From DATAPE01 sp034667525 (lineage in GTDB: Bacteria > Actinomycetota > CADDZG01 > WHSQ01): a stretch of 15,718 nucleotides of DNA. The DNA is taken from positions 1 through 15,718 of the forward strand of contig JAXDJO010000054.1 in assembly GCA_034667525.1 (NCBI GenBank), given 5' to 3'. The notes under the pieces were generated by a model. The model made no database searches and was not told where the DNA came from. It saw only the letters and a list, made by a program, of their open reading frames with translations. Shown here in pieces: positions 6,818 through 14,058 of this stretch. Both the position numbers and the translations under genes were made by a program. How positions within the stretch are numbered: the first letter of the stretch is position 1; each line of letters starts with the position of its first letter.

Positions 6818-9198
6818 GTTCGCAGCCTCGCTCCGAATCGCTCTTCGAGCTCCTGCATGATTCGCTCCTTCACAGCGCCGGCATCCTGATCGGTAAGCGT
6901 TCGCTCCGGCACCTGCAGCTCGAGAGCGTAGGCGAGACTCTTCTTCCCCTGGGGCACTTGGGGCCCCGCGTAGACGTCGAACAAGCGAACGTTCCTGGTT
7001 TCCGATCCTCCGGCCCTGCGGATCGAATATTCGACGGCGGCCGCATCTTGCGCGGCATCCACCACTATGGCCAGGTCGATCAGGATGGCCGGGTAGCGCG
7101 GCAAAGATCCCGCCGTCGGTCGTCCCGGCAACGCGGCGAATACCGGCCCCAGCGGAATCTCGAAAGCTACTGTCCCCGCGGCGACCTCGAAGGCGTCACA
7201 AACGTCGGGGTGGAGCTCACCCAGGACGCCGAGGGAGGTCTCGCCCCAGGACAAAAGCGCGCCGCGCGTCGGATGGAAAGGCATGGCGGCGCTGGCCCTG
7301 AATCCCGGAGGTGGAACGCGAAGAGACTCCAGTAGCCCCATCACGATTCCCTTCACCGCGAAGAAATCCCACCCGACCCCGGGTGCGTTCCATCCCTGCT
7401 CCCGCCGTCGGCCGGAAAAGATGCCGGCCAGCATGGTTCGTTCCGCAGGAAGGGGGTCGCCATCGGGCCCATAGACACGGGCGATCTCGAATACGGCCGC
7501 GCCTCCGGAGCCCCGGGCAAGGTTGTGGCGGGCCGCCCGAAGCAAGCCCGGGAGCAAGCTCGTGCGCAGCAGTTTCTCTTCCTCCGACATGGGATTGGCC
7601 AGCTCGATCGCATCCCGGGCGGCAAGGTCACCGTCCAGGCCGAGGCGATCGAGGTCTCGCGGAGACATGAAGCTGGTCGTCCACGCCTCGTGAAGCCCTA
7701 AGCCGGCGAGTGTCCGCCTGATCGCACGGTCTGCAGATCCATCGGCACCTAATCCTCCAACACCTCCGGCGGGCAAGGTCGAGGACAGCTTGTCCAGTCC
7801 CTCGAGCCGGGCTACTTCCTCTACCAGGTCCACCTCTCTCATCGCGTCCGGGCGAAAACTCGGAGGCTGCACCGACAAGGCCCTATCTTCCTCGGCAACG
7901 CCGAAACCGACCGACTCCAGCAAGACGGCCTGCCTGCCGGCGTCGACCTGGATCCCGAGAAGCGCGTCCGTGCGCTGGGGACGGAGGGTGATCCTCGGAC
8001 GAACTATGGGAGCGGGGTACTGATCGATGACGTCGTTCGACGCGGCTCCCCCTGCAACCTGCACGATGAGCCGGCAGGCGCGCGCGGCCGCGGCGGGCAG
8101 CACCTCGGGATCCATCCCTCGCTCGAACCGCGCCGAAGCCTCGCTTCTGAGCTGGTGTCGCCGGCTCGTCAGCGCGATAGATGCAGGGTTGAAATAGGCA
8201 GCTTCCAGGATGATCTGCGAAGTGTCCGGCGAGACTTCGGAGTCCTCTCCTCCCATGACTCCCGCCAGCGCCAGCGCGCGGTCCCGGTCCGCGATCAACA
8301 GGTCGGCTGCAGACAGGCGTCTGTTAACACCGTCCAGCGTCGTCATCTCTTCGCCATCGGCCGCCCGGCGCACGATGATGTAACCATCTGCAACGTTCGC
8401 CGCGTCGAAAGGGTGCAAAGGCTGGCCGGTCTCCAGCATCACGTAATTCGTCGCGTCTACGACGTTGGAGACTGGGCGCACGCCACAGGCCAACAAGCGG
8501 GCAGCCAGCCATGCCGGCGATGGCGCTACCGCTACGCCTTCTACATAGCGGGCCACGTAACGCGGACAGCCCTGCGGGTCGCGGACTTCGACCGAAACCG
8601 GTGAAGCGACATCACCGGCAGCAACAGCGGAGTCGGGCCACGTCATCCTTGCCCCGGTCAGCGCGGCTACCTCTCTAGCGATGCCAACCATGCCCATGCA
8701 GTCGGGCCGGTTGGGCGTCAGCTCCAGCTCGAGGATCGTGTCGTTCAGACCAAGAACGGCTGAGACGTCTTCTCCTAGAGCGGCGTCCGGCGGCAGAACG
8801 AGGATGCCTGAGTGATCTCTGCCGACACCAAGCTCCCGTCCCGAACAGAGCATCCCGCGGCTGACCTCTCCTCGGATCTTGCGCTCGGTGATCGACATAT
8901 CCGGCAGGCGGGCTCCCACCGTGGCAAAAGGAACAAGATCCCCCACCGCGAAGTTCCTCGCGCCACATACCACCCGCTCGGTTCCGTTGCCCGTTTCAAC
9001 CACCACGAGCGTGAGGTTGTCGGCGTTGGGATGAGGCTCGATGGAGATGACCTTGGCGGCAATCACGCCTGCGATCGAACCGGCAGACCGATGAACCGCC
9101 TCCACCTTCGTGCCCGAAAAATTGAGGAGGCTCACAAGTTCATCCACGGGGATCTCAACGGGGACGAGCTCCTGCAGCCAGTTGATGGGAACCCTCAC
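6814..9198 (-). CDS. pheT: Phenylalanyl-tRNA synthetase beta subunit
   Basis: Forms the (alpha-beta)2 enzyme with PheS, binds tRNA-Phe and edits mischarged tyrosine. The 794 residues show the expected domains: an N-terminal MRVPINWLQELV start, a tRNA-binding OB fold (about 40-150, with PHPNADNLTL), B3/B4 editing (about 200-370), B5 (about 400-470), a catalytic-like core (about 490-690) and a C-terminal FDX-ACB anticodon-binding domain (about 700-792). The frame is open further upstream, but family alignment puts the start at GTG 9198. That GTG overlaps the pheS stop by four bases (GTGA), so coupling to pheS is expected. The stop overlaps argF in the same way. Confidence 0.97.
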   Translation of the reverse strand: MRVPINWLQELVPVEIPVDELVSLLNFSGTKVEAVHRSAGSIAGVIAAKVISIEPHPNADNLTLVVVETGNGTERVVCGARNFAVGDLVPFATVGARLPDMSITERKIRGEVSRGMLCSGRELGVGRDHSGILVLPPDAALGEDVSAVLGLNDTILELELTPNRPDCMGMVGIAREVAALTGARMTWPDSAVAAGDVASPVSVEVRDPQGCPRYVARYVEGVAVAPSPAWLAARLLACGVRPVSNVVDATNYVMLETGQPLHPFDAANVADGYIIVRRAADGEEMTTLDGVNRRLSAADLLIADRDRALALAGVMGGEDSEVSPDTSQIILEAAYFNPASIALTSRRHQLRSEASARFERGMDPEVLPAAAARACRLIVQVAGGAASNDVIDQYPAPIVRPRITLRPQRTDALLGIQVDAGRQAVLLESVGFGVAEEDRALSVQPPSFRPDAMREVDLVEEVARLEGLDKLSSTLPAGGVGGLGADGSADRAIRRTLAGLGLHEAWTTSFMSPRDLDRLGLDGDLAARDAIELANPMSEEEKLLRTSLLPGLLRAARHNLARGSGGAAVFEIARVYGPDGDPLPAERTMLAGIFSGRRREQGWNAPGVGWDFFAVKGIVMGLLESLRVPPPGFRASAAMPFHPTRGALLSWGETSLGVLGELHPDVCDAFEVAAGTVAFEIPLGPVFAALPGRPTAGSLPRYPAILIDLAIVVDAAQDAAAVEYSIRRAGGSETRNVRLFDVYAGPQVPQGKKSLAYALELQVPERTLTDQDAGAVKERIMQELEERFGARLRT

Positions 9199-10256
9199 AT
9201 CAGCCCCCGGAAGTAGTCGAGGAAGCGCAGATCGTTCTCCCAGAAGAGCCGGATGTCGCCGACGCCATGGGCCAGGGCAGCCATCCTCTCGATGCCTGCT
9301 CCGAAGGCAAATCCCGTGTAACGCTCCGGATCCCATCCCACCCACTCCAGTAAGTAGGGATGAACCATCCCGCAGCCCAGGATCTCGATCCACCCCTCCC
9401 CTCGGCACACGCGGCAACCCTCGCCTCCGCAGACGAAGCACTGGACGTCCACCTCTGCCGACGGCTCGGTGAACGGGAAGTAGTGCGGGCGCATGCGGAT
9501 GTCGAGGCTCTTTCCGAAGAGTTGACGGGCGAAGGCCTCGATCACACCCTTGAGGTCGCCCATGGTGATGCCCTCGTCGACAGCCAAGCCCTCGATCTGC
9601 TCGAAGCAGTCCAGATGGGTCGGGTCCTGCAGGTCCCTGCGATAGCAGCGGCCGGGGATCACCACGTACACCGGCGGTGATTGCGTCTCGAGTGTGCGGA
9701 TCTGTACAGGTGATGTGTGCGTTCGCAACAACACTTCATCGCCGCGTCCTGCGACAAAGAACGTCTCCTGGGGGCTAAGCGATGGATGCGATGGCGGAAA
9801 GTTGAGGGCCTCGAAGTTGTAGCGGCTGAGCTCCACCTCCGGCCCGTCTGCCACACCAAAGCCCAGCCCGGTGAAGATGTCCACGATCTCCCAGACAGTC
9901 TTGGTGAGAGGATGCAGCGTCCCCGGTTCCAACGGTTCGCCTGGCAGAGTGACATCGATACGCTCTCGGTCCCATCGTTGTTGCAGCTCTCCCGCGAGAA
10001 GCAGGTCACGCCTTTCCTCGAGGGCTCTCTCGACATCGGCCTGGACCTGGTTGACGATCTGTCCCGCCTGTTTGCGATCCTCCGGAGGCATCTCCCGCAG
10101 GGATGATCGCGCCTGCGAGACCGCTGATCTCCGGCCCAGGGCTCGCACGCGCGCCTCATCCAGCGAGGCGACGTCCGTGGCGGCGTTGATCTGAGCCAAC
10201 GCCTCGGTCTTGACCTCGCCGAGACGCTCGCGCAGGTCGCTAGCCGACGGGGACAT
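9195..10256 (-). CDS. pheS: Phenylalanyl-tRNA synthetase alpha subunit
   Basis: Catalytic subunit of the class II PheRS. The 353 residues start with a coiled-coil arm (about 1-95) that contacts tRNA. The catalytic domain follows, with motif 2 around PGRCYRRDLQDPTHLDCFEQ (201-220), then RPHYFPFTEPSAEVD, and motif 3 in FAFGAGIERMAAL (317-329). A four-cysteine segment (Cys273, Cys276, Cys281, Cys284) is the zinc-binding-like insert of many bacterial PheS proteins. The open frame extends upstream, but ATG at 10256 gives the family's normal N-terminus. This start lies inside the 3' end of the kinase gene, a 17-base overlap. Confidence 0.97.
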   Translation of the reverse strand: MSPSASDLRERLGEVKTEALAQINAATDVASLDEARVRALGRRSAVSQARSSLREMPPEDRKQAGQIVNQVQADVERALEERRDLLLAGELQQRWDRERIDVTLPGEPLEPGTLHPLTKTVWEIVDIFTGLGFGVADGPEVELSRYNFEALNFPPSHPSLSPQETFFVAGRGDEVLLRTHTSPVQIRTLETQSPPVYVVIPGRCYRRDLQDPTHLDCFEQIEGLAVDEGITMGDLKGVIEAFARQLFGKSLDIRMRPHYFPFTEPSAEVDVQCFVCGGEGCRVCRGEGWIEILGCGMVHPYLLEWVGWDPERYTGFAFGAGIERMAALAHGVGDIRLFWENDLRFLDYFRGLM

Positions 10257-10935
10257 TGGGGGCCTGGGCGGGAAGGCGGACCGTGAAGCTCGACCCTTGC
10301 GGGGCCCGGTTCTCCACTGAGACCGTGCCTCCCTGCGCCTCTGCCAACTTCCTGGTGAGGAGTAGCCCCAGCCCGGTTCCCGAAGGCCCGACCCGTTGTC
10401 CTGACGGTCCGGGACCGTCGAAGAGACCCGCCACCCGCGCGGGATCGATACCGATGCCCTCATCCGAGACAACGACATCGACGGTGCCGTTGGACTGTGT
10501 CGCGCGCACGATGACCGGGCCCGCATCCGAGTACTTGATGGCGTTCTCGACCAGATTGAAGATCATTCGCTGCAACCGGACGGGATCCACCCATGCACGA
10601 CAGCCTTCCGGGATCTCGAGCACGATCCGCTCGGCCCCCGGCACTTCGGCAAGCTCGCCGACTGCACGATCCGCCGCTTCATGGATATCGGTGTCCTGGG
10701 GGTAGAGCTCCAGACGTTCAGCTTCAAGTCGAGCAAGATCCACGACCTCGGAGACGATCCGAGCCATACGATCGGCATCGCTGTGGATGCTCTCGACGAA
10801 CTGGTAGCGCTGCTCGTCTGAGAATCTGTCCCACTTTTTGATCAGCGTTGACGAGAATCCCTTGACCGACGTCAGCGGCGATCGCAGCTCGTGGGCGATC
10901 CCCGAGATCAGTTCGGCGAACCTTGCGTCTTCCAT
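10240..10935 (-). CDS. Orphan histidine kinase, HisKA + HATPase only
   Basis: A 231-residue soluble kinase core. HisKA has the H-box AHELRSPLTSVKGF with phospho-acceptor His15. The HATPase domain has the N-box NLVENAIKYSD (127-137), G1 DEGIGID (158-164), an F-box-like LFDG and G2 GTGLGL (186-191), so it should bind ATP and autophosphorylate. There is no membrane segment, PAS, GAF or HAMP domain: His15 comes almost at once after the start. No ATG, GTG or TTG lies in frame just upstream, so the gene looks naturally short. No response regulator is nearby. It starts 43 bases after the methyltransferase gene and overlaps pheS by 17 bases, so it is made together with translation proteins. Signal and partner are unknown. 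Confidence 0.88.
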   Translation of the reverse strand: MEDARFAELISGIAHELRSPLTSVKGFSSTLIKKWDRFSDEQRYQFVESIHSDADRMARIVSEVVDLARLEAERLELYPQDTDIHEAADRAVGELAEVPGAERIVLEIPEGCRAWVDPVRLQRMIFNLVENAIKYSDAGPVIVRATQSNGTVDVVVSDEGIGIDPARVAGLFDGPGPSGQRVGPSGTGLGLLLTRKLAEAQGGTVSVENRAPQGSSFTVRLPAQAPNVPVG

Positions 10936-10978
10936 GCCGCCGAGGATAAACGGACGCTGACCAGCCTCCCCGAGGAAG

Positions 10979-11779
10979 TCACTTCTTCTCGGCCGCGTCC
11001 CGGCGCTGCCGTACCGCTTCGAACAACAAGATCGAGCCCGCCGCGGCCACGTTGAGCGATTCCCCCGATCCGGGCATGGGGATCGTCACGACATGGTCGA
11101 CGACGTCCGCTATGTCCGGAGGCAAGCCGCGTGCTTCGTTTCCCAGCACCAGAACCGTTGGCTGGGTCATGTCATATCCGTCCGGGGCCGTTGGTCCGTG
11201 CGCATCCGTCGCCACGATGGAAAGTCCCCGCTCGCGTAGAACCCATAGCGACGGCTCCAGCGGGACGTTCAGAACGAGCGGGATGCGAAAGATCGCCCCG
11301 GCCGCCGACCGCACTGCCTTACCCCCAAGGGGATCCACTGCACGGGTAGAAAAGACGACGGCATCCGCACCCGCCGCGGCTGCGGACCTGATGAGGGTCC
11401 CCGCATTGCCCGGATCTCTCACTTCGGCCAGAACGACGACGAGATCCGCCGTCTCAGGCAGATCGTCGAGTCCCACGCCGGGTGACCGCACCATCGAAAC
11501 CACGCCCGGTGAGCTTCCCGATCCCGCGAGGGCCCGGCCCACATGGGCATCGACCCGATAGCACCTGAGTCCATGAGCGGCGCACAATCGTTCCGCCCCG
11601 CTTCCCTCTTCCGACTCCTCCAGGAAAACTTCCAGGATCTCAGCGCCTGCATCAAGGGCGGCCTGGAGCTGGAGGAAGCCCTCCAAGAGGAAGGCGTTCT
11701 CCGCATCGCGGGCGCGGCGACGGTGGAGCTTGCGAGCTGCTTGAACCCTCGGGTTGCTGGTGCTGGAGAGGTGGAGCGT
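10979..11779 (-). CDS. TsnR/SpoU-family RNA 2'-O-ribose methyltransferase
   Basis: A SPOUT (trefoil-knot) methyltransferase that probably methylates a ribose 2'-OH in rRNA or tRNA with S-adenosylmethionine; the exact target is not visible. The catalytic domain shows motif 1 RDPGNAGTLIRSA, motif 2 VLVLGNEARGLP and motif 3 IPMPGSGESLNVAAAGSI. An N-terminal substrate-binding domain begins SSTSNPRVQAARKLHRRR. That domain is encoded upstream of the first TTG (11686), and no ATG, GTG or TTG is in frame before an upstream stop. I place the start at ACG 11779 (266 residues, the family's usual length), one base after the rplT stop and 9 bases after AAAAGG. The start is uncertain; the frame is not. Mycobacterium has a TsnR gene at the same position after rplT. 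Confidence 0.82.
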   Translation of the reverse strand, partial: TLHLSSTSNPRVQAARKLHRRRARDAENAFLLEGFLQLQAALDAGAEILEVFLEESEEGSGAERLCAAHGLRCYRVDAHVGRALAGSGSSPGVVSMVRSPGVGLDDLPETADLVVVLAEVRDPGNAGTLIRSAAAAGADAVVFSTRAVDPLGGKAVRSAAGAIFRIPLVLNVPLEPSLWVLRERGLSIVATDAHGPTAPDGYDMTQPTVLVLGNEARGLPPDIADVVDHVVTIPMPGSGESLNVAAAGSILLFEAVRQRRDAAEKK

Positions 11780-11794
11780 GCTAGGAAGCCTTTT
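11777..11794 (-). promoter_or_regulatory. Shine-Dalgarno and near-cognate ACG start of the methyltransferase gene
   Basis: On the minus strand, AAAAGG (11789-11794) is followed by 9 bases, including the rplT stop TAG (11781-11783), and then ACG (11777-11779). The Shine-Dalgarno lies inside the end of rplT, which would allow re-initiation after rplT translation ends. ACG is a rare start codon, so this is a proposal. Confidence 0.4.
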
Positions 11795-12146
11795 CGAGCG
11801 ACCTCTTCGCGACGGTTACAAGCTCCGAGAAAGCCGCCGGCTCATGCACCGCTAGTTCGGCGAGCATCTTGCGATCGATATCCAACTCGGCCGTGCGCAA
11901 CCCGGACATGAACCTGGAATAAGAGAGGCCGTCCAGGCGCGCCGCAGCGTTGATGCGCTGGATCCACAGCCGCCGGAAGTCACCCTTGCGTGCCTTGCGG
12001 TCCCGGTAGGCATAGACGCCTGAGTGCAGGAGCTGCTCGTGGGCGGCGCGGTAGTGCCGGCCACGGGACGAGTAGTAGCCCTTCGTTTTCTTGAGTACCT
12101 CCCGGCGCCGGTTGCGGCCGGTTACACCCCGTTTGACGCGTGGCAT
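11781..12146 (-). CDS. rplT: Ribosomal protein L20 (bL20)
   Basis: A 121-residue 50S protein that binds 23S rRNA early in assembly; in several bacteria it also represses its own operon by binding the mRNA. The sequence MPRVKRGVTGRNRRREVLKK opens a basic N-terminal arm; GYYSSRGRHYRAAHEQLLHS and DFRRLWIQRINAAARLDGLS are the family core. Length is normal. A good Shine-Dalgarno (GGGAGGG) lies 4 bases before the ATG. The gene starts 15 bases after rpmI. Confidence 0.98.
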   Translation of the reverse strand: MPRVKRGVTGRNRRREVLKKTKGYYSSRGRHYRAAHEQLLHSGVYAYRDRKARKGDFRRLWIQRINAAARLDGLSYSRFMSGLRTAELDIDRKMLAELAVHEPAAFSELVTVAKRSLEKAS

Positions 12147-12161
12147 CGATCCCTCCCGGTC

Positions 12162-12356
12162 CTATCTCGCCAGCATCCGGCGAACGCGCTTCTCATCGCT
12201 CTTGGCCACGACGTCTCCAGCTTTGAGGTGGCGCTTCCTCTTGGGGGCCTTCTTCTCGAGGATGTGGTTGGCGAAAGCCTTGCGCCTCAGGATCTTTCCG
12301 TTGGGCGTGACCTTGAAGCGCTTGGTGGCGCCTCTGTGCGACTTCATCTTCGGCAT
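12162..12356 (-). CDS. rpmI: Ribosomal protein L35 (bL35)
   Basis: A 64-residue basic protein of the 50S subunit. MPKMKSHRGATKRFKVTPNG and the later LRRKAFANHILEKK-type segment are characteristic, and length is normal. The start codon is 4 bases after the infC stop, and its Shine-Dalgarno (GGGAGG) lies within the last codons of infC, so the two genes are tightly coupled in the conserved infC-rpmI-rplT order. Confidence 0.98.
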   Translation of the reverse strand: MPKMKSHRGATKRFKVTPNGKILRRKAFANHILEKKAPKRKRHLKAGDVVAKSDEKRVRRMLAR

Positions 12357-12360
12357 TTCA

Positions 12361-13002
12361 TCAACCTCCCTCTGCCCTGGTCACCTTGACCGGGCGAGCC
12401 GCGGCGGGTGCGGAGACCGCCTCCACAGGCTCTTCCTCCTGTTGTCTGGGAGGGCGCTGCTTGGGCACATAGGCCGCTTTCGGGGTGATGGCCTCCCTGT
12501 AAGGGCCCAGCACCATGGTCATGTTACGGCCATCGACCTTCGGCGGTGTATCTACCTTCGCGATCTCCGAAACATCCTGGGCAAGCCGGTCGAGCAGCTT
12601 GCGCCCGAGCTCCGTGTGCTGCATCTCGCGTCCCCTGAACATGATCGTCACTTTCACCTTCGCGCCCTGCCTCAAGAACCTGACCACGTGACCCTTCTTG
12701 GTCTCATAGTCGTGACGGTCGATCTTGGGGCGCATCTTCATCTCTTTGACGACGATCAGAGACTGCTTCTTGCGGGCTTCCTTCTGCCGAACTGCCTGCT
12801 CGTACTTGTATTTGCCGTAGTCCATGATGCGACAGACGGGCGGATCGGCTTGATCGGCAACCTCCACCAGATCCAGATCGAGGTCCTGGGCCATAGCCAG
12901 AGCCTTTTCGATCTCGACGATCCCCACCTGCTGTCCATCGGCCCCCACCACCCGAACGCGAGGAACCCTGATCTGGTCGTTTATGCGTGGTTCTACAGTT
13001 AT
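12361..13002 (-). CDS. infC: Translation initiation factor IF-3 (AUA start)
   Basis: Binds the 30S subunit, prevents early 50S joining and checks start-codon pairing. The 213 residues include the N-terminal domain (RINDQIRVPRVRVVGADGQQ to DYGKYKYEQ), a lysine-rich linker (about 85-100) and the C-terminal domain (KMRPKIDRHDYETKKGHVVR to MTMVLGP), then a Pro/Glu/Ala tail of about 40 residues, as in other actinobacterial IF3s. I choose ATA at 13000-13002 as the start: it has AAGGAG six bases upstream and gives the N-terminus usual in Actinomycetota. An in-frame ATG at 13059 would add 19 atypical residues and has no Shine-Dalgarno. Non-AUG (AUU/AUC/AUA) starts are a known infC trait linked to autoregulation. 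It is the first gene of the nine-gene operon. Confidence 0.95.
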   Translation of the reverse strand: MTVEPRINDQIRVPRVRVVGADGQQVGIVEIEKALAMAQDLDLDLVEVADQADPPVCRIMDYGKYKYEQAVRQKEARKKQSLIVVKEMKMRPKIDRHDYETKKGHVVRFLRQGAKVKVTIMFRGREMQHTELGRKLLDRLAQDVSEIAKVDTPPKVDGRNMTMVLGPYREAITPKAAYVPKQRPPRQQEEEPVEAVSAPAAARPVKVTRAEGG

Positions 13003-13008
13003 CCGGTT

Positions 13009-13014
13009 CTCCTT
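13009..13014 (-). promoter_or_regulatory. infC: Strong Shine-Dalgarno deciding the infC AUA start
   Basis: On the minus strand this is AAGGAG, followed by a 6-base spacer and ATA (13000-13002). The spacing is ideal. It supports the AUA start over the upstream ATG at 13059. Confidence 0.75.
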
Positions 13015-13082
13015 ATCCTTGTCCGTCCGATGGAAATATCCAACCCCGCCGCCGAGCATGCCAAAAGCACCAAGTTGGGGAT

Positions 13083-13137
13083 GAAGGGATCATCGGTCGC
13101 CCTTCGGAACCATGCACGGGCCCCGATCGGTCGGGGC
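13083..13137 (-). promoter_or_regulatory. Structured infC 5' leader (two hairpins)
   Basis: In the infC leader, GCCCCGA/TCGGGGC forms a perfect 7-bp stem with a 4-base loop (13120-13137), and GAAGGG/CCCTTC forms a 6-bp stem with an 11-base loop (13083-13105). GACCGAT occurs in both, at the loop side of the first and in the loop of the second. No T-tract follows, so these are not simple terminators. Autoregulation by L20 or IF3 through such leaders is known in other bacteria; here it is only inferred. Confidence 0.5.
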
Positions 13138-13194
13138 ATCCGAAAGCTCTAACGAGATTCCGGATCCCTCCTCCGCGGCAATGGCACAGAAACG

Positions 13195-13202
13195 AGTATA
13201 AC
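13195..13202. promoter_or_regulatory. Overlapping divergent -10 boxes for infC and the DUF1844-like gene
   Basis: AGTATAAC holds two -10 boxes that overlap by four bases: TATACT on the minus strand (13195-13200), for infC, and TATAAC on the plus strand (13197-13202), 9 bases before the ATG at 13212. Neither has a convincing -35. The infC transcript would have a leader of about 185 bases, while the plus-strand gene would be nearly leaderless. Confidence 0.5.
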
Positions 13203-13211
13203 GACCAGCCT

Positions 13212-13826
13212 ATGAGCGAAGAAGAGCAAGACGAGGGTGCGCCCCGCCGGCCCCGGGTGATCGATAAGAGGATCTCGGCCCGGACGGCTCCACAACCCAG
13301 TTCCGCCGAGCCTCCGGCCGCGCCAGTGGAGGGAGCCGCATCCCCGGTCCCGGGCAGCGCCGCGCCTGCAGCGTCCCCAGATCCTGGTAGCACCGTGCCT
13401 GCAGCTCCACCCGCCCCTCCGGCAGCCACGCCCCCCGCAGAGCCGGCTCCCGCGCCGCCCCAACCCGCCGCAGGCAGCCGCGGGGAGTCGATGGGAGCCG
13501 AGCCGTTCGGAGTGGGACCGGAGGTGCCCGCCGAGCAGGTGTGGACCCCCGAACAGGAGGCCGAGGCGAAGCGGATGGCTCAGGAGATCGCAGAGACGCC
13601 CAGCTTCGAATGGGTCGTCAACGCGGCCGTCACGCTGGCCAATGTTGCGGCCACGAAGCTGGAGTTGGGGGCGGGGGCCGACGCGCAACTGGCGATCGAC
13701 GCCCTCGCGGGGTTGGTGAACTCAGTAGGGCCGAGGATGCAGCAGGCGGAGTCCCCGCTGCGGCAAACCCTTGCTCAATTGCAGCTCGCCTACGCGCAAC
13801 GTCTATCCGCGCCTCCGGCGCCCTGA
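13212..13826 (+). CDS. DUF1844-like protein with Pro/Ala-rich N-terminal region
   Basis: A 204-residue protein of unknown function. A short charged start containing RVIDKR (15-20) is followed by a low-complexity Pro/Ala/Ser stretch (about 25-90), probably disordered. A helical C-terminal domain (about 113-197) follows, with EQEAEAKRMAQEI, FEWVVNAAVTLANVAATKLE and LAIDALAGLVNSV. The end resembles DUF1844, a small helical domain found next to infC in other Actinomycetota as I recall; this rests on pattern memory, not a search. There is no signal peptide, and the helices are not hydrophobic enough to be clear membrane segments. The open frame reaches back to 12987, but that part is antisense to infC and its leader; ATG at 13212 fits the promoter. 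It is convergent with the cold-shock gene, 16 bases apart. Confidence 0.75.
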   Translation: MSEEEQDEGAPRRPRVIDKRISARTAPQPSSAEPPAAPVEGAASPVPGSAAPAASPDPGSTVPAAPPAPPAATPPAEPAPAPPQPAAGSRGESMGAEPFGVGPEVPAEQVWTPEQEAEAKRMAQEIAETPSFEWVVNAAVTLANVAATKLELGAGADAQLAIDALAGLVNSVGPRMQQAESPLRQTLAQLQLAYAQRLSAPPAP

Positions 13827-13842
13827 GCGAGCGAGGCGACCC

Positions 13843-14043
13843 CTAGAGCAGACGGACGTTAGCGGCTTGCTTGCCCTTGGGTCCGTCGGTCACCTCGAAC
13901 TCGACAGCTTGGCCCTCTTGGAGCGACTTGTAACCGTCAGTCTCGATGGCCGAAAAGTGAACGAACACGTCCTCACCCTCGGGCTGTGAGATAAAGCCGT
14001 AGCCCTTCTCGTTGCTGAACCACTTCACCGTGCCTTCTGCCAC
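13843..14043 (-). CDS. Cold-shock protein (CspA family)
   Basis: A 66-residue single OB-fold (cold-shock domain) protein that binds single-stranded RNA and DNA and acts as an RNA chaperone. RNP1 KGYGFI (13-18) and RNP2 VFVHF (26-30) are intact, and the start MAEGTVKWFSNEKGYGFI is typical of actinobacterial Csp. The start codon is GTG at 14043, with AAGGAAG about 7 bases upstream. It is transcribed alone; the 119-base upstream gap holds a candidate promoter and a folded leader. Confidence 0.97.
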   Translation of the reverse strand: MAEGTVKWFSNEKGYGFISQPEGEDVFVHFSAIETDGYKSLQEGQAVEFEVTDGPKGKQAANVRLL

Positions 14044-14058
14044 CTCGCCACTTCCTTT

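Noticed and set aside
9199..9441. N-terminal extension of PheT (about 80 residues).
   Set aside because: It is a frame-shifted reading of the pheS 3' end; the family N-terminus begins at GTG 9198.
10257..10526. N-terminal extension of PheS (about 90 residues).
   Set aside because: It reads the kinase gene in another frame; the PheS family starts near ATG 10256.
12091..13152. Long plus-strand ORF (353 codons) opposite rplT, rpmI and infC.
   Set aside because: Three well-conserved genes lie on the minus strand; the ORF is a high-GC shadow with no domain.
12987..13211. N-terminal extension of the DUF1844-like gene.
   Set aside because: It overlaps the infC start and leader in antisense, looks like non-coding translation, and the -10 box lies after most of it.
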